64,000 nucleotides of DNA from positions 1-64,000 of the forward strand of contig NZ_AOLY01000006.1 in NCBI RefSeq assembly GCF_000336635.1. The letters are read 5' to 3'. The stretch comes from Haloarcula japonica DSM 6131 (GTDB lineage Archaea > Halobacteriota > Halobacteria > Halobacteriales > Haloarculaceae). Shown here one piece after another: positions 16,250 through 26,304 of the stretch (position 1 is its first letter; each line of letters starts with the position of its first letter). Both the position numbers and the translations under genes were made by a program. The notes beneath the pieces are model-generated. The model searched no databases and was not told where the DNA came from. It was given only the letters and a program-made list of their open reading frames with translations.

Positions 16250-16981
16250 ATGACTGAGGGCGCACCGCCGGACGAGACGGATGTCGAGGCGGCAGACGAC
16301 GGATCAGCCGGACACCAGCCGGACGAGCCGGCGGCCGCGGATGACGGGGCCGGCGACGGCGATACCCCGGAAAGTGGCCCCGCTGACTCGGCCACTGAGC
16401 AGACAACACCAGCCGAGCCAGCCAGCGAGACAGCGATGTCCGAAGCCAGTGACATCCCGTCCGACGTACAGAAGTACGACCGCTTCAAGAAGATCGAGGG
16501 CGGGACCTACGACCGCGCGAACGACTTCCTCCGGGACCGGACGTACATCACCGCCCGCGAGTGGGCTATCGCCCGCCTCTGTGCCGACTTCCGGACCGAA
16601 ACAGGCGTCGAGATGACGAAGATCGGGGAGAACCTTCCCGAACTCGTCCCGTTCATGACGGACACGTACACGCCACAGGCGGTCAATCAGGCCCGCGCGG
16701 CCTTCGAGGACAAGGTCCGGAAGGCCGGGGCGACGTTCCTCTACGGCGCGATGTGTGACTTCTTCACCGCCGAGGACCTCGACGACGTGATGTACGAGGC
16801 CACCGAGGTCGCGAAGTTCCTCCTCGAAGTCGAGGGCGTCGACCTCGCCGTCGAGGACGAGATGGAGGCCGAAGACCGGATCTCCTCGGTGATGCGTGAG
16901 GTCCGCGAGCAGTCGGCGGCGCTGCGACACGACGAGGTGTGCTGCCCGGAGTGTGGCAATGAATTCGAGGTTGACGAGTAG
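16250..16981 (+). CDS. DUF5806-type protein with zinc-binding tail
   Basis: A 243-residue protein. Residues 1-65 are a low-complexity acidic Ala/Pro/Glu tail. Residues 70-220 are a helical domain (YDRFKKIEGGTYDRANDFL, then VNQARAAFEDKVRKAGATF). The C-terminus has CCPECGNEFEVDE, half of a zinc ribbon. I associate it with haloarchaeal DUF5806 from memory. The function is unknown. It lies 11 nt before the next gene. Confidence 0.8.
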   Translation: MTEGAPPDETDVEAADDGSAGHQPDEPAAADDGAGDGDTPESGPADSATEQTTPAEPASETAMSEASDIPSDVQKYDRFKKIEGGTYDRANDFLRDRTYITAREWAIARLCADFRTETGVEMTKIGENLPELVPFMTDTYTPQAVNQARAAFEDKVRKAGATFLYGAMCDFFTAEDLDDVMYEATEVAKFLLEVEGVDLAVEDEMEAEDRISSVMREVREQSAALRHDEVCCPECGNEFEVDE

Positions 16982-16992
16982 CCGCGACTGAG

Positions 16993-17418
16993 ATGGACGA
17001 CATCGACCACGACACACAGCCGTCGATGTCAGTCCACGAAGCGACGCAGGAAGTGCTACGGACCGACCTGGCCATCGGCATCGGCGGGACGGTGCTTGGC
17101 TACGCGGAGGCGGGGACAGCACTGGTGGACGTCCTGGCGGTGGTTGTCGGGTTCGGACTCCTGACGGGTATCACGGTGGCTGTCGTCGAACACGACGCGG
17201 TCCCGGGCGTCTACCCGGAGGTCGCCGCACTGGCGGCGTTCATCGTGCTTGCCGGGGTTGTCGCCGGTCTCATGATGCTCTCCGAGGCGTCGGTGACGCT
17301 CATACTCGCGGCCGTTCTCTCGGGCTTCGGTGTCGGTGTTATCGGCAACCGACTGCTCTACGGGATCGTTTTCGACGTGCCGGCATACCGACTGAGACGA
17401 GTCCGAGAGACTTCGTAG
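16993..17418 (+). CDS. Small membrane protein, unknown
   Basis: A 141-residue protein with four predicted membrane segments (about 28-45, 48-66, 75-96, 100-122) and charged ends. I do not recognise a family. It is probably co-transcribed with the preceding zinc-tail protein. Confidence 0.75.
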   Translation: MDDIDHDTQPSMSVHEATQEVLRTDLAIGIGGTVLGYAEAGTALVDVLAVVVGFGLLTGITVAVVEHDAVPGVYPEVAALAAFIVLAGVVAGLMMLSEASVTLILAAVLSGFGVGVIGNRLLYGIVFDVPAYRLRRVRETS

Positions 17419-17451
17419 CGAAGCGGTCTGTGACCGATCCGGAATCAGGTT

Positions 17452-17970
17452 TTACTCCGGGAAGAACGGTTCGGGGTCCTCGTGGGTGACGGTGACCACC
17501 TCGTCGTCACTGAGCGGTCGGATGTGTGAGTACAGCCCGTGGTCGGCGGCGACCTGTGAGAGGTCCGCGCGGTCGGTCTGGTCGTAGTACAGCGGGACGA
17601 GCACGGCGAGGTCGTCGCCACATTCCAGTGCGACGAGCAGGAACACCATCCCGTCGTCGGTCGCCCGGAACACCTCAGAGCGGTCGACGGTGCGGTCTTC
17701 GAGCGCGTCGGCGACCCGCCGGAACTCATCACCCGGAACCACGACATCGAAGCCGAGCCGCCGTGTTTCGGGCTCGTACTCGCCGGTCTGTTCGGCCATC
17801 GTCCGCGGTTCGCCGGTCAGCACCGCCACGTCGCCGGGGTGGAGTTCGATAGCCTCGCGCCCGTCGTCGCGGTACTGTGTTGCTGTCGCAGCCATGTCCT
17901 CGATGACCTGCTCCCAATGACCGACGACACGGTCGAAGGGGTTAGACTCGGGGTCGACAGGGTCGTTCAT
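17452..17970 (-). CDS. DUF7529-type haloarchaeal protein
   Basis: A 172-residue acidic soluble protein (opening [20 protein letters not shown]), which I associate with DUF7529 from memory. No catalytic motif is visible. It is convergent with the membrane protein gene at 16993-17418 and divergent from the ABC importer, 86 nt upstream of it. Confidence 0.7.
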   Translation of the reverse strand: MNDPVDPESNPFDRVVGHWEQVIEDMAATATQYRDDGREAIELHPGDVAVLTGEPRTMAEQTGEYEPETRRLGFDVVVPGDEFRRVADALEDRTVDRSEVFRATDDGMVFLLVALECGDDLAVLVPLYYDQTDRADLSQVAADHGLYSHIRPLSDDEVVTVTHEDPEPFFPE

Positions 17971-18056
17971 ACGTCGAGTGTGGCGGCGGCCGGGATAAAT
18001 TGTTGGTGGGCCAGTGGCACAACAGTTTTACTGGTATTTTGAGAAGAAGGCGACAG

Positions 18057-20729
18057 ATGCGCGATCTCTTAACATTATCTGACCTCCGAACCCAGTTCGA
18101 GACGGACCGTGGCACCGTCAAAGCTGTCGACGGCCTCGACCTCACTGTCAGGGAGGGCGAAACCGTCGGTCTGGTCGGCGAGTCGGGATCAGGGAAATCC
18201 GTCACAGCGTTATCGGCAATGGATATCGTCGACGAGCCCGGACACATCGCCGGTGGGGAGATCCAGTTCGGCGCACTTGAGACAGTCACACGGCTGTCTC
18301 GGCAGTATCCGAAGGACGTACGGACAGCCGACAGTGACAGCGGCTTCATCACCATTGAGGCGGCGACGGTCGACCGAAGCCGGCTCCCCGAATCGGTTTC
18401 GACGACGGCTGACGACAGGACGCTCGCCGAGCAGTTCATTCAGGAGGCCCCGAAGAAGGCCCTCCCGGAGAGCGGCGACGCGCCCGTCACGATTACCGAC
18501 GGCTACGTCGATCTGACGGCAGCCCCGGAGCGGGTGATGCGGGACATCCGCGGCGGCGATATGGGCATGATCTTCCAGGACCCGATGACGTCGCTGAACC
18601 CCGCAATAACGGTCGGCGAGCAGGTCGCGGAGAGCCTGCGCCTCCACCGATATGGGGCGAAGCGGAGCGACTCGTGGTTCAACGCCGTCCGGGAGATCAC
18701 GCCCTCGATCAGCCGGGGCGGCGAGATGGACGAGGAGATCCGGTCAGACGTTATCTCGCTGCTGGAAGAGGTCGGTATCCCGGAGCCGGCCGACCGCGTC
18801 GACGAGTACCCCCACGAGTTCTCCGGCGGGATGCGCCAGCGCGTGCTCATCGCCATCGCGCTTGCGTGCCGCCCGAAGCTTCTCGTTGCTGACGAACCGA
18901 CGACGGCGCTCGACGTGACCATCCAGGCACAGATTCTCGACCTCATCGACGACCTGCAGGCGGACCTCGGGATGTCGGTGCTGTTCATCACGCATGACCT
19001 CGGCGTCGTCGCAGAGACCTGCGACCGCGTCGCCGTGATGTACGCCGGGGAAATCGTCGAGGAGGGGCCGGTGGAGGAGATATTCCAGAACCCGTCACAT
19101 CCCTACACGTACACGCTACTCGAATCGATACCGGGCGAGGGAACGGAGCGGCTGACGCCAATCGAAGGGAACGTTCCCAGCCTCATCGACATGCCCGAAG
19201 GGTGCCACTTCGCCGACCGGTGTCCGTGGGCCCAGCCGGAGTGTCGTGAGGGCGAGATTCCATATCTCCAGCACGGGCCGGACGACGTCACCCATCGCTC
19301 GAAATGTATCCTCGAATCGTTCGACACAAGCGAGTACGGCACCGGCGACGCCGGCGTCACCGCGACGGAGACGACGCGAACGGACAGACAGCTCATGGAG
19401 GTCGACGGGCTGAAAAAACACTTCTCGCGAGCCGATGACCTGCTTGACAAGTACATCGGCCGCGAACCGGAGTCGGTCAAGGCCGTCGACGGCGTCTCGA
19501 TGGATATCTACGAGGGCGAGACGCTGGGGCTCGTCGGCGAGTCCGGCTGTGGGAAATCGACGACCGGCCGGACCATCCTCCGGCTACTCGAACCGACAGA
19601 CGGGACCGTGGTCTTCGCCGGCCAAGACCTTTCGGAGCTCGATAAAGGTGGCCTGCGGGAAGTCCGTCGGGACCTGCAGATGATCTTCCAGGACCCGATG
19701 TCCAGCCTCGACCCGCGGATGACCGTCGGCCAGACGATCATGGAACCGCTGAAGATCCACGACCTCCCAGAGGACACCGGTGACGGCTCACGCCGCGAAC
19801 AGCGGGTCGACCGCGTGGCCGACCTCATGGAGGCGGTGGGGCTCGACCCGGACCAGTACGACCGCTACCCGCACGAACTGTCAGGCGGACAGCGCCAGCG
19901 GGTCGGCATCGCTCGCGCGCTCGCCGTCGATCCCGATTTCATCGTCTGTGACGAACCTGTTTCGGCGCTGGACGTGAGCGTGCAGGCCCAGATAATCAAC
20001 CTTCTGGAGGACCTCCAGCATGAGTTCGGCTTGACGTATCTGTTCATCGCCCACGACCTCTCTGTGGTGCGCCACATCTGTGACCGGGTCGCAGTAATGT
20101 ATCTCGGCGAGGTGGTCGAAGTCGCCGACACGCCGGACCTGTTCGCGGACCCGAAACACCCCTACACGCGAGCACTCATGTCGGCGATCCCGGAACCGGA
20201 CCCAACCGTGGAAGCAGACCGGATACTGCTGAAAGGCGATGTCCCATCACCGATTGACCCGCCGTCGGGCTGTCACTTCCGGACTCGCTGTCCCGAGGTC
20301 ATCCCGCCGGATATCGATATCGAGCAGGAGACGTATCGCGAGGTAATGGACTATCGGCAACGGGTCGAAGACGAGGCCATCGCCATCGATGCAGTTCGGA
20401 AGCAGGCCGAAAACGCCGACAGTGCCACAGCGGCGACGGACGGCGGTGCGGACCTCACCGAACCGCCGAGCGGCAGGGGAGAGGTCCCGATGGCAGCGTT
20501 CAAACAGACGATGTTCGACCGGTTCTTCGAAACGAGCCTGACTGGGGAGAACCACCGTGTCGTCGAAACGTCGATTGAGCATCTCGCGGACGAGGACTGG
20601 GACGCCGCCGCGTCGGTGCTACGTGATCGATTCGAGAGCGTCTGTGAGACACAGCACCCCGAACTCCAGCCGGGCTCCCACCCAGCAGCCTGTCATCTTT
20701 ACGAGCAGGAAGACGGAAACAGCAACTGA
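18057..20729 (+). CDS. Fused dipeptide/oligopeptide ABC transporter ATPase (DppD-DppF)
   Basis: An 890-residue protein with two complete ATPase units. Unit 1 has Walker A GESGSGKS (K47), signature FSGGMRQR and Walker [11 protein letters not shown]. Unit 2 has Walker A GESGCGKS (K500), signature LSGGQRQR and Walker [10 protein letters not shown]. Each ends in the peptide-importer C-terminal motif ([16 protein letters not shown]). Two insertions are unusual: about 100 residues between Walker A and the Q-loop of unit 1, and over 100 acidic residues inside the C-terminal motif of unit 2. It powers uptake with the three genes that follow. ATG at 18057 has a TTTTA element 28 nt upstream. Confidence 0.95.
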   Translation: MRDLLTLSDLRTQFETDRGTVKAVDGLDLTVREGETVGLVGESGSGKSVTALSAMDIVDEPGHIAGGEIQFGALETVTRLSRQYPKDVRTADSDSGFITIEAATVDRSRLPESVSTTADDRTLAEQFIQEAPKKALPESGDAPVTITDGYVDLTAAPERVMRDIRGGDMGMIFQDPMTSLNPAITVGEQVAESLRLHRYGAKRSDSWFNAVREITPSISRGGEMDEEIRSDVISLLEEVGIPEPADRVDEYPHEFSGGMRQRVLIAIALACRPKLLVADEPTTALDVTIQAQILDLIDDLQADLGMSVLFITHDLGVVAETCDRVAVMYAGEIVEEGPVEEIFQNPSHPYTYTLLESIPGEGTERLTPIEGNVPSLIDMPEGCHFADRCPWAQPECREGEIPYLQHGPDDVTHRSKCILESFDTSEYGTGDAGVTATETTRTDRQLMEVDGLKKHFSRADDLLDKYIGREPESVKAVDGVSMDIYEGETLGLVGESGCGKSTTGRTILRLLEPTDGTVVFAGQDLSELDKGGLREVRRDLQMIFQDPMSSLDPRMTVGQTIMEPLKIHDLPEDTGDGSRREQRVDRVADLMEAVGLDPDQYDRYPHELSGGQRQRVGIARALAVDPDFIVCDEPVSALDVSVQAQIINLLEDLQHEFGLTYLFIAHDLSVVRHICDRVAVMYLGEVVEVADTPDLFADPKHPYTRALMSAIPEPDPTVEADRILLKGDVPSPIDPPSGCHFRTRCPEVIPPDIDIEQETYREVMDYRQRVEDEAIAIDAVRKQAENADSATAATDGGADLTEPPSGRGEVPMAAFKQTMFDRFFETSLTGENHRVVETSIEHLADEDWDAAASVLRDRFESVCETQHPELQPGSHPAACHLYEQEDGNSN

Positions 20730-20796
20730 ATAATATTACTTAGCTGCACATAACTCTCAGGAGATATATGGCAGAATCATTGTTCTATCCGGTACA

Positions 20797-20807
20797 ATTA
20801 TAATATA
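20797..20807 (+). promoter_or_regulatory. TATA box of the substrate-binding protein gene
   Basis: AATTATAATAT is centred 25 nt before the ATG at 20827. It suggests that the binding protein has its own strong leaderless promoter inside the importer cluster, so it can be made in excess over the ATPase. Confidence 0.6.
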
Positions 20808-20826
20808 TCTGTTTGAAGAAAGTCCC

Positions 20827-22563
20827 ATGTCATCCGGTGATTCTCTGGACAGACGGAGCTTCCTTACCGCGGCCGGCAGTGCCGCGGCAGCCGTAACGCT
20901 CGCAGGTTGTTCCGGCGACGGTGGCGACGGTGGCGGCACCGAAGGTGGAGACGGTGGCGACAGCACTGGTGGCGACGGTGGCGACGGCGGGGACGGCGGA
21001 AGCGACCAAACGCTCGTGTACGCCCGTGGTGACCACCCAGAAAACTACGACCCACAGCAGTCAACCAGCGGCGAGGTGGCGAAGGTCACCAATCAGGTGT
21101 TTGATACCCTCATCCAGTTCGCAGCCGGGAGCGGCGGTCAGCTGGAGGACGCGCTCGCGACCGACTACACTCTTGAGGGCACCACCGCGACGCTGACGCT
21201 CCGAGAGGGTGTGATGTTCCACAACGGCGAGGAGTTCACCGCGTCGGACTTCAAGGCGACCTGGCAGCGGTTCACCCAGAGCGACTACGAGTACTACCTC
21301 GGCGACGATACCCGGTCGGGGTACGGTCCGTTCACGCTTGGCGACTGGATCGAAAGCGTCGACGCGAGTCAGGACTACGAGCTGACAATCGAGCTTACAC
21401 AGCAGTTCGCGCCGTTCCTGCGGAACCTCGCGATGTTCGCCTCGGCAGTCCTCTCGAAAGCCCAGATCGAATCGCTGGGTGACAGCCAGGCCGACCTCGG
21501 AAGCGAACCCGCGGGTACTGGGGCCTTCCAGTTCGACACGCTCGACAACCCGAACGAGCGTATCCGGTTGACGGCCAACAACGACTACTGGGGTGACGGT
21601 CCGAACGTCGGAACGGTCATCTTCAAGACGATCACCGAAAACAGCACGCGAGTGCAGGACGTCATCAACGGGGCCTCACACATCACGGATAATCTCGACT
21701 CTTCGGGATTCCAGCGCGCCGAGGAAAGCGGAACGGCGACGCTGTTGCGGAAGGACGGCATCAACCACGGCTACATGGCGATGAACATGGCCCGGTTCGA
21801 ACCGTTCCGGGACCGGCAGGTCCGTCAGGCCATCGCACACGCCGTCAATACCGAGGCCATCGTCAATCAGATCTATCAGGGCTTTGCAACGCAGGCCTCC
21901 CAGCCGCTCCCGCCGGACGTGCTCGGGCACAACGACGACCTCGATCCGTATCCGACGGACAAGGAGAAGGCCCAGACGATGCTCGAAGAGGCGGGTTACG
22001 GCGACGGCTTCGAGTTCGAACTCGCGACGTTCTCGAACCCCCGCGGATACAACCCCAGTCCGGTCAACACGGCGAACCAGGTGAAATCAGACCTGGAGGA
22101 AATCGGTCTGACGGTCAACATCAACCAGTTCTCCAACTTCGGGCCGTATCTGGACTACACGTCGGCCGGGAAACACGACGCCTGTTTCCTCGGCTGGTAC
22201 ACCGACAACGCCGACCCGGACAACTTCCTGTACGTCCTGCTGGACCCGCAGGTCGAGATGGACGCCGTGCCCGACGGGCAGGATTGGGTCAGTTTCGACG
22301 CCGACGGGTACAACACACTCAACGTGTCCGGATGGGCCAACGCCGACTACATGGAACTGGTCCGAGAAGCCCAGAAGACCTACACGGAGGGCGATCGCGA
22401 GTCAATGTATGAAGAGGCCAGCCAGATAGCCTACGACGAATCTCCGTGGGTGTTCATCGACTACGCCGAGACGCTTCGGGCGGTCAACGAGGCTGTCGTC
22501 GAAGACACCTACACGATCAGCTCTGTCGGTGGCCCGTATCTTAACACGGTCGAGCTGCAGTAG
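20827..22563 (+). CDS. Peptide ABC transporter substrate-binding lipoprotein
   Basis: A 578-residue family 5 solute-binding protein. It has a Tat signal (RRSFL at 9-13) and lipobox TLAGC with C28, so it is exported folded and lipid-anchored. A Gly/Asp-rich linker (about 29-60) is typical of haloarchaea. The mature part has the family features TLREGVMFHNGEEF and the C-terminal YDESPWVFIDYAE. It delivers peptides or similar solutes to the permeases encoded next; the real ligand is not known. Confidence 0.95.
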   Translation: MSSGDSLDRRSFLTAAGSAAAAVTLAGCSGDGGDGGGTEGGDGGDSTGGDGGDGGDGGSDQTLVYARGDHPENYDPQQSTSGEVAKVTNQVFDTLIQFAAGSGGQLEDALATDYTLEGTTATLTLREGVMFHNGEEFTASDFKATWQRFTQSDYEYYLGDDTRSGYGPFTLGDWIESVDASQDYELTIELTQQFAPFLRNLAMFASAVLSKAQIESLGDSQADLGSEPAGTGAFQFDTLDNPNERIRLTANNDYWGDGPNVGTVIFKTITENSTRVQDVINGASHITDNLDSSGFQRAEESGTATLLRKDGINHGYMAMNMARFEPFRDRQVRQAIAHAVNTEAIVNQIYQGFATQASQPLPPDVLGHNDDLDPYPTDKEKAQTMLEEAGYGDGFEFELATFSNPRGYNPSPVNTANQVKSDLEEIGLTVNINQFSNFGPYLDYTSAGKHDACFLGWYTDNADPDNFLYVLLDPQVEMDAVPDGQDWVSFDADGYNTLNVSGWANADYMELVREAQKTYTEGDRESMYEEASQIAYDESPWVFIDYAETLRAVNEAVVEDTYTISSVGGPYLNTVELQ

Positions 22564-22583
22564 CGCTTCAAGTGAATTTTCGA

Positions 22584-23666
22584 ATGAACTGGACACAGTT
22601 TCTTTTCAGGCTAGTCGAGCCGGTGGTACCGCCACGGTTCGTGATCAAGCGACTGCTGTTGCTCATCCCGGTGCTGTTCGGCGTGGCGTCGGTCGTCTTC
22701 GCGATTCTCCACCTGGCCCCGGGCGACCCGGCTATCATTATCGCTGGCCAGCGAGCGTCAGCCGAACAGCTAGAACAAATACGTGTTGAACTGGGACTTC
22801 GGCGGCCGCTCTGGGAGCAGTACCTGAGCTTCCTGTGGGACGCGGCGCGGTTCGATTTCGGCCAGTCCTACAGCATTAGCCGCGGGAACAGCGTCCGCTC
22901 GGTCATCTCGGACCGACTCCCGATCACGCTCGAACTCGCGATTTACGGCCAGGCAGCGGGCATCCTGCTCGGCCTGCCACTGGGCATCATCTCCGCAGTC
23001 AAGCAGGATTCACTGACCGACCACGTCACTCGGATCGGGGCGCTGACTGGTATCTCGGTCCCGATATTCTGGTCCGGACCGCTACTCATCTTGCTGTTTT
23101 CGACGTATCTCGACGTGTTCCCGACCAGTGGCCGAATCAAATCGACGCTGTTCCTGCCCGACACTTGGATGCTGTTCGGCCGTGAGCTGCCCCTGACCGG
23201 GATGATAACGCTCGATACGATCCTGCTTGGAAACACTGAGGCGTTCCTCTCGGCAGCCCATCACCTGTTCCTGCCGGCAGTGGTCATCGGCGTCTACTCG
23301 ACGGCGCTCATCTCGCGGATGATGCGCTCCTCGATGCTCGAAGTCATCCGTCAGGACTACATCCGGACCGCGCGGGCGAAAGGGCAGGGCGCGAAGATCA
23401 CGCTGATGAAACACGGCTTCCGGAACGCGCTGATTCCGGTCGTCACCGTCATCGGGATCCAGTTCGGCACGTTGCTGGGCGGGGCAGTCCTGACCGAAAC
23501 CGTGTTCGGTATCAACGGGATGGGGCTGACCATCGTCAACGCTATCGGCGTCTCTGACTACCCGGTGGTTCAGGGAACGGTGCTCACCTTCGCCCTGCTG
23601 TTCACGCTTGTGAACCTCCTCGTCGACGTCACCTACAGCTATCTCGACCCACGGATCCAACAATGA
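22584..23666 (+). CDS. Peptide ABC transporter permease (DppB type)
   Basis: A 360-residue permease with about six membrane helices. The EAA loop includes DYIRTARAKGQG followed by KHGFRNALIPVVT, which contacts the ATPase. The N-terminal part has the DppB pattern LAPGDPAIIIAGQRAS. I chose ATG at 22584; a GTG at 22572 in frame is a possible start. It overlaps the next permease gene by 4 nt. Confidence 0.94.
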   Translation: MNWTQFLFRLVEPVVPPRFVIKRLLLLIPVLFGVASVVFAILHLAPGDPAIIIAGQRASAEQLEQIRVELGLRRPLWEQYLSFLWDAARFDFGQSYSISRGNSVRSVISDRLPITLELAIYGQAAGILLGLPLGIISAVKQDSLTDHVTRIGALTGISVPIFWSGPLLILLFSTYLDVFPTSGRIKSTLFLPDTWMLFGRELPLTGMITLDTILLGNTEAFLSAAHHLFLPAVVIGVYSTALISRMMRSSMLEVIRQDYIRTARAKGQGAKITLMKHGFRNALIPVVTVIGIQFGTLLGGAVLTETVFGINGMGLTIVNAIGVSDYPVVQGTVLTFALLFTLVNLLVDVTYSYLDPRIQQ

Positions 23667-24592
23667 GTACGGACACCGAGACACGGGGCACGCTGGGACG
23701 CCTGCGGGCGTCCCCGTTCCTCGCCGACCTGCTGACGAACCGCCTCGCCGTCGTCGGGCTGACGATCATCCTCAGCATGGCTGCTGTCGCCATCTACGCC
23801 CGCGTGACATACGATCTCGGCGCACTTGCCAGCTCACAGCTCGGGACCGAAATCGCGGACCGTGCGCCACCCGGCTGGATCGGTCCCGCGCCCGCGAACC
23901 AGCAGTTGTTCGGCACGGACGCGGCGGCTCGTGATATCTACAAGCGGACTCTGTACGGTGCGTGGCTGGCCCTGAAGTTCGGGACGATTACGGTCGGAAC
24001 CTCGACGACCGTGGGCGTCGGGCTGGGGATTATTGCGGCGTACTACGGCGACGTGACCGACAACGTCATCATGCGGACGATGGACGTGCTGTTGGCGTTC
24101 CCGCCGCTGTTGCTGGCGCTCGCGCTGGTCGCCATTTTCCCGCGAGATCTTGGACTCTGGCGGGCCGTGGTAGCACTTGTGCTGGTGTATACGCCACGGT
24201 TCGCCCGGGTCGTCCGCGGAGCCGCGCTCAAAGTGCTCGAAGACGAGTACGTCGATGCCACGGTTGCGCTTGGCGCGACTGACCCGCGAGTTCTCGTCCG
24301 GCACATACTGCCGAACACGCTCGCGCCGATTACCGTCCAGTCCACACTGAACTTCGGGCTCGCCATCATCGACCTCGCGGCGCTGTCGTTCCTCGGGTTC
24401 GGCGCACAGGCCGGGTCACCATCGTGGGGTCTGATGCTGTCCCGTGGCGTCGAGAACGGCCTGCTGACTGGCGAGTGGTGGCTCTCCTTCTTCCCGGGGC
24501 TGTTCCTCGCTATCACCGTGCTGGGGTTCAATCTGCTCGGTGACGGGATGCGCGACGCGCTCGATCCCCGGATGCGCGACGCGATTGACTGA
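23663..24592 (+). CDS. Peptide ABC transporter permease (DppC type)
   Basis: A 309-residue permease with an N-terminal helix, an extracellular insertion with GTDAAARDIYKRTLYGAW (typical of DppC), five further helices and the EAA loop VDATVALGATDPRVLVRHILPN. It pairs with DppB to form the channel. Starts at the ATGA overlap with dppB; its TGA shares one base with the next ATG. Confidence 0.94.
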   Translation: MSTDTETRGTLGRLRASPFLADLLTNRLAVVGLTIILSMAAVAIYARVTYDLGALASSQLGTEIADRAPPGWIGPAPANQQLFGTDAAARDIYKRTLYGAWLALKFGTITVGTSTTVGVGLGIIAAYYGDVTDNVIMRTMDVLLAFPPLLLALALVAIFPRDLGLWRAVVALVLVYTPRFARVVRGAALKVLEDEYVDATVALGATDPRVLVRHILPNTLAPITVQSTLNFGLAIIDLAALSFLGFGAQAGSPSWGLMLSRGVENGLLTGEWWLSFFPGLFLAITVLGFNLLGDGMRDALDPRMRDAID

Positions 24593-24957
24593 TGGCCCAG
24601 CGCGGTGACCCACCCCGACTCCGGCAGTACGTCGCGGTCCGGGCGCGACTGGTGGGGAGCGGGCTGGTCGTCGGCCTCCTGCTTGGCGGCCTCGGAATGG
24701 CAGGCTGGACGTTCTACACCGGTGATGCGCAGTCGAGTGAAGCGACGGTGTTCGCCCTCGGCGCACTGGTGTTCGGCTTCGGTCTGCTGGGCTGGTCGGG
24801 GTCGATACTCGCCGGCCGCGGCATCGAAGCCATGCAGGAACACATGGGCACGCGAAGCAACTGGACTGAACGCGATTCCCGGCGGGCGATGGCCCGGCTC
24901 TGTGGCGGTGGCGGCGGAATAATGGTCGGGACGTCAATCGTTGCGGTGCTACTCTAG
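24592..24957 (+). CDS. Small membrane protein (DUF7268-like)
   Basis: A 121-residue protein with two N-terminal membrane helices (about 20-42 and 50-72) and a C-terminal glycine-rich hydrophobic segment. I associate it with haloarchaeal DUF7268 from memory. It overlaps dppC by one base, so it is co-transcribed with the importer, but the gene is also known outside such operons. Its 3' end overlaps the convergent dihydroorotase gene. Confidence 0.75.
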   Translation: MAQRGDPPRLRQYVAVRARLVGSGLVVGLLLGGLGMAGWTFYTGDAQSSEATVFALGALVFGFGLLGWSGSILAGRGIEAMQEHMGTRSNWTERDSRRAMARLCGGGGGIMVGTSIVAVLL

Positions 24958-26280
24958 CCGTTCGCTGTCCGCGCCGCGGACGTTCTCGCCCCGATGGTCG
25001 TAGAACACGTCCTCCTGCGGCGTTGCGTCGTCGGCTTCCAGCGCATCTCCGCGCTCGTAGACGACCGTGCCCCGGACCATTGTCCACTCGGGGAACACCG
25101 CATCGTGGCCCTCGAACGGCGTCCAGTCGCATTTTGAGTGGAGCGCCTCACCACTGATCTCGCTCGTCTCGGTCGTGTCGACGAGCATGAGGTCGGCATC
25201 GTTGCCGGCTTCGATAGCGCCCTTCTGTGGAATATCGAACACGTCGGCAGGGTTGCGCGCGGTGAGGTCCCGGACGCGCTCGTAGGTGAGCCCACTATCC
25301 GGGTCACGAGCTTCAGCCAGTAGGAGCGGGAGGACCGTCTCGACACCGGGGACGCCAGACGGCGCGTCCCAGATGCTGGCGTCTTTCTCCTCGCGGGTGT
25401 GTGGCGCGTGGTCCGTCGCGATCATGTCGACGGTGCCGTCGACGACGCGCTCGTAGAGCTTCTGGCGGCGCTTCTCGCGGCGCAGAGGCGGGTTCATCCG
25501 CCCGAACGTTCCCAGTTCCGAGAGGTCACGCCGGGAGAGCAGCAGGTGATGTGGCGTCACCTCCGTCGTCATCCCGGCCTCACTGGCGATGTCGACGCCC
25601 TCGGGCGTAGACGTGTGCGCGATGTGTATCGTCGCGTCGTGTTCTTTCGCGACTTCGCAGGCCCGCTCGACGGCCTTCGCTTCGGCCTTGGCAGTCCGAA
25701 ACGCGCTCCAAGCGTCGGCGTCATCACGGGCGCGAGCGTCATCGTTGAAATAGTCGGCGTCCTCGGCATGAACCGTGACAGGTACGTCGTTGTCGGTGGC
25801 AGCCTCCAGCGCATCCGCGAACAGGTCGGCCTCGATACCCATGTCGCCGGTCGAGTCCGCAAGAAACACCTCGCCGAGCGCGAACAGGCGACGGCGCAGG
25901 AGGACGTTCGGAATCCAGTCGGCCGTCACACCGCCGTTGATACCCCAGTCGACAACGGAGTCGGCAGCGAACTCGGCTTTCTGGTCGAACGACTCGCCGT
26001 CGATGGTCGGTGGGTCGGTGTTTGGCTGATCGACGACGGTTGTGACGCCGCCGGCTGCCGCGGACCGGGACCCGCTCTCCCACGTCTCCTTGTGGGGGTA
26101 GCCGGGCTGGCGGAAGTGAACGTGCGCGTCGATCATCCCCGGAAAGAGTCGTTTGCCGGTCGCTTCGATGACGTGCTGGTCGGTCGCGTCGAGGTCGCGG
26201 CCGACCTCGGCGATGGACTCGCCACGCACCCGGACATCTCGTTGGCGGCCGTCCGGCAGCGTCGCGTTACGGATGAGCAT
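24949..26280 (-). CDS. pyrC: Dihydroorotase
   Basis: A 443-residue amidohydrolase-fold enzyme of de novo pyrimidine synthesis, interconverting carbamoyl-aspartate and dihydroorotate. Metal ligands are visible: H53-V-H55 in DAHVHFRQPG, the histidine of VHAEDAD, the histidine of IHIAHTSTPEG, and the aspartate of ATDHAPHTREEK. The length and motifs fit class I archaeal dihydroorotases. The other pyrimidine genes are not nearby. Confidence 0.93.
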   Translation of the reverse strand: MLIRNATLPDGRQRDVRVRGESIAEVGRDLDATDQHVIEATGKRLFPGMIDAHVHFRQPGYPHKETWESGSRSAAAGGVTTVVDQPNTDPPTIDGESFDQKAEFAADSVVDWGINGGVTADWIPNVLLRRRLFALGEVFLADSTGDMGIEADLFADALEAATDNDVPVTVHAEDADYFNDDARARDDADAWSAFRTAKAEAKAVERACEVAKEHDATIHIAHTSTPEGVDIASEAGMTTEVTPHHLLLSRRDLSELGTFGRMNPPLRREKRRQKLYERVVDGTVDMIATDHAPHTREEKDASIWDAPSGVPGVETVLPLLLAEARDPDSGLTYERVRDLTARNPADVFDIPQKGAIEAGNDADLMLVDTTETSEISGEALHSKCDWTPFEGHDAVFPEWTMVRGTVVYERGDALEADDATPQEDVFYDHRGENVRGADSERLE

Positions 26281-26304
26281 ACGCCCAGTCGACCGGGCGC
26301 ACCC

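Noticed and set aside
20920-21005. Tandem GGTGGCGAC-like repeat
   Set aside because: It encodes the Gly/Asp-rich linker after the lipobox of the substrate-binding protein, a normal low-complexity spacer, not a DNA repeat element.
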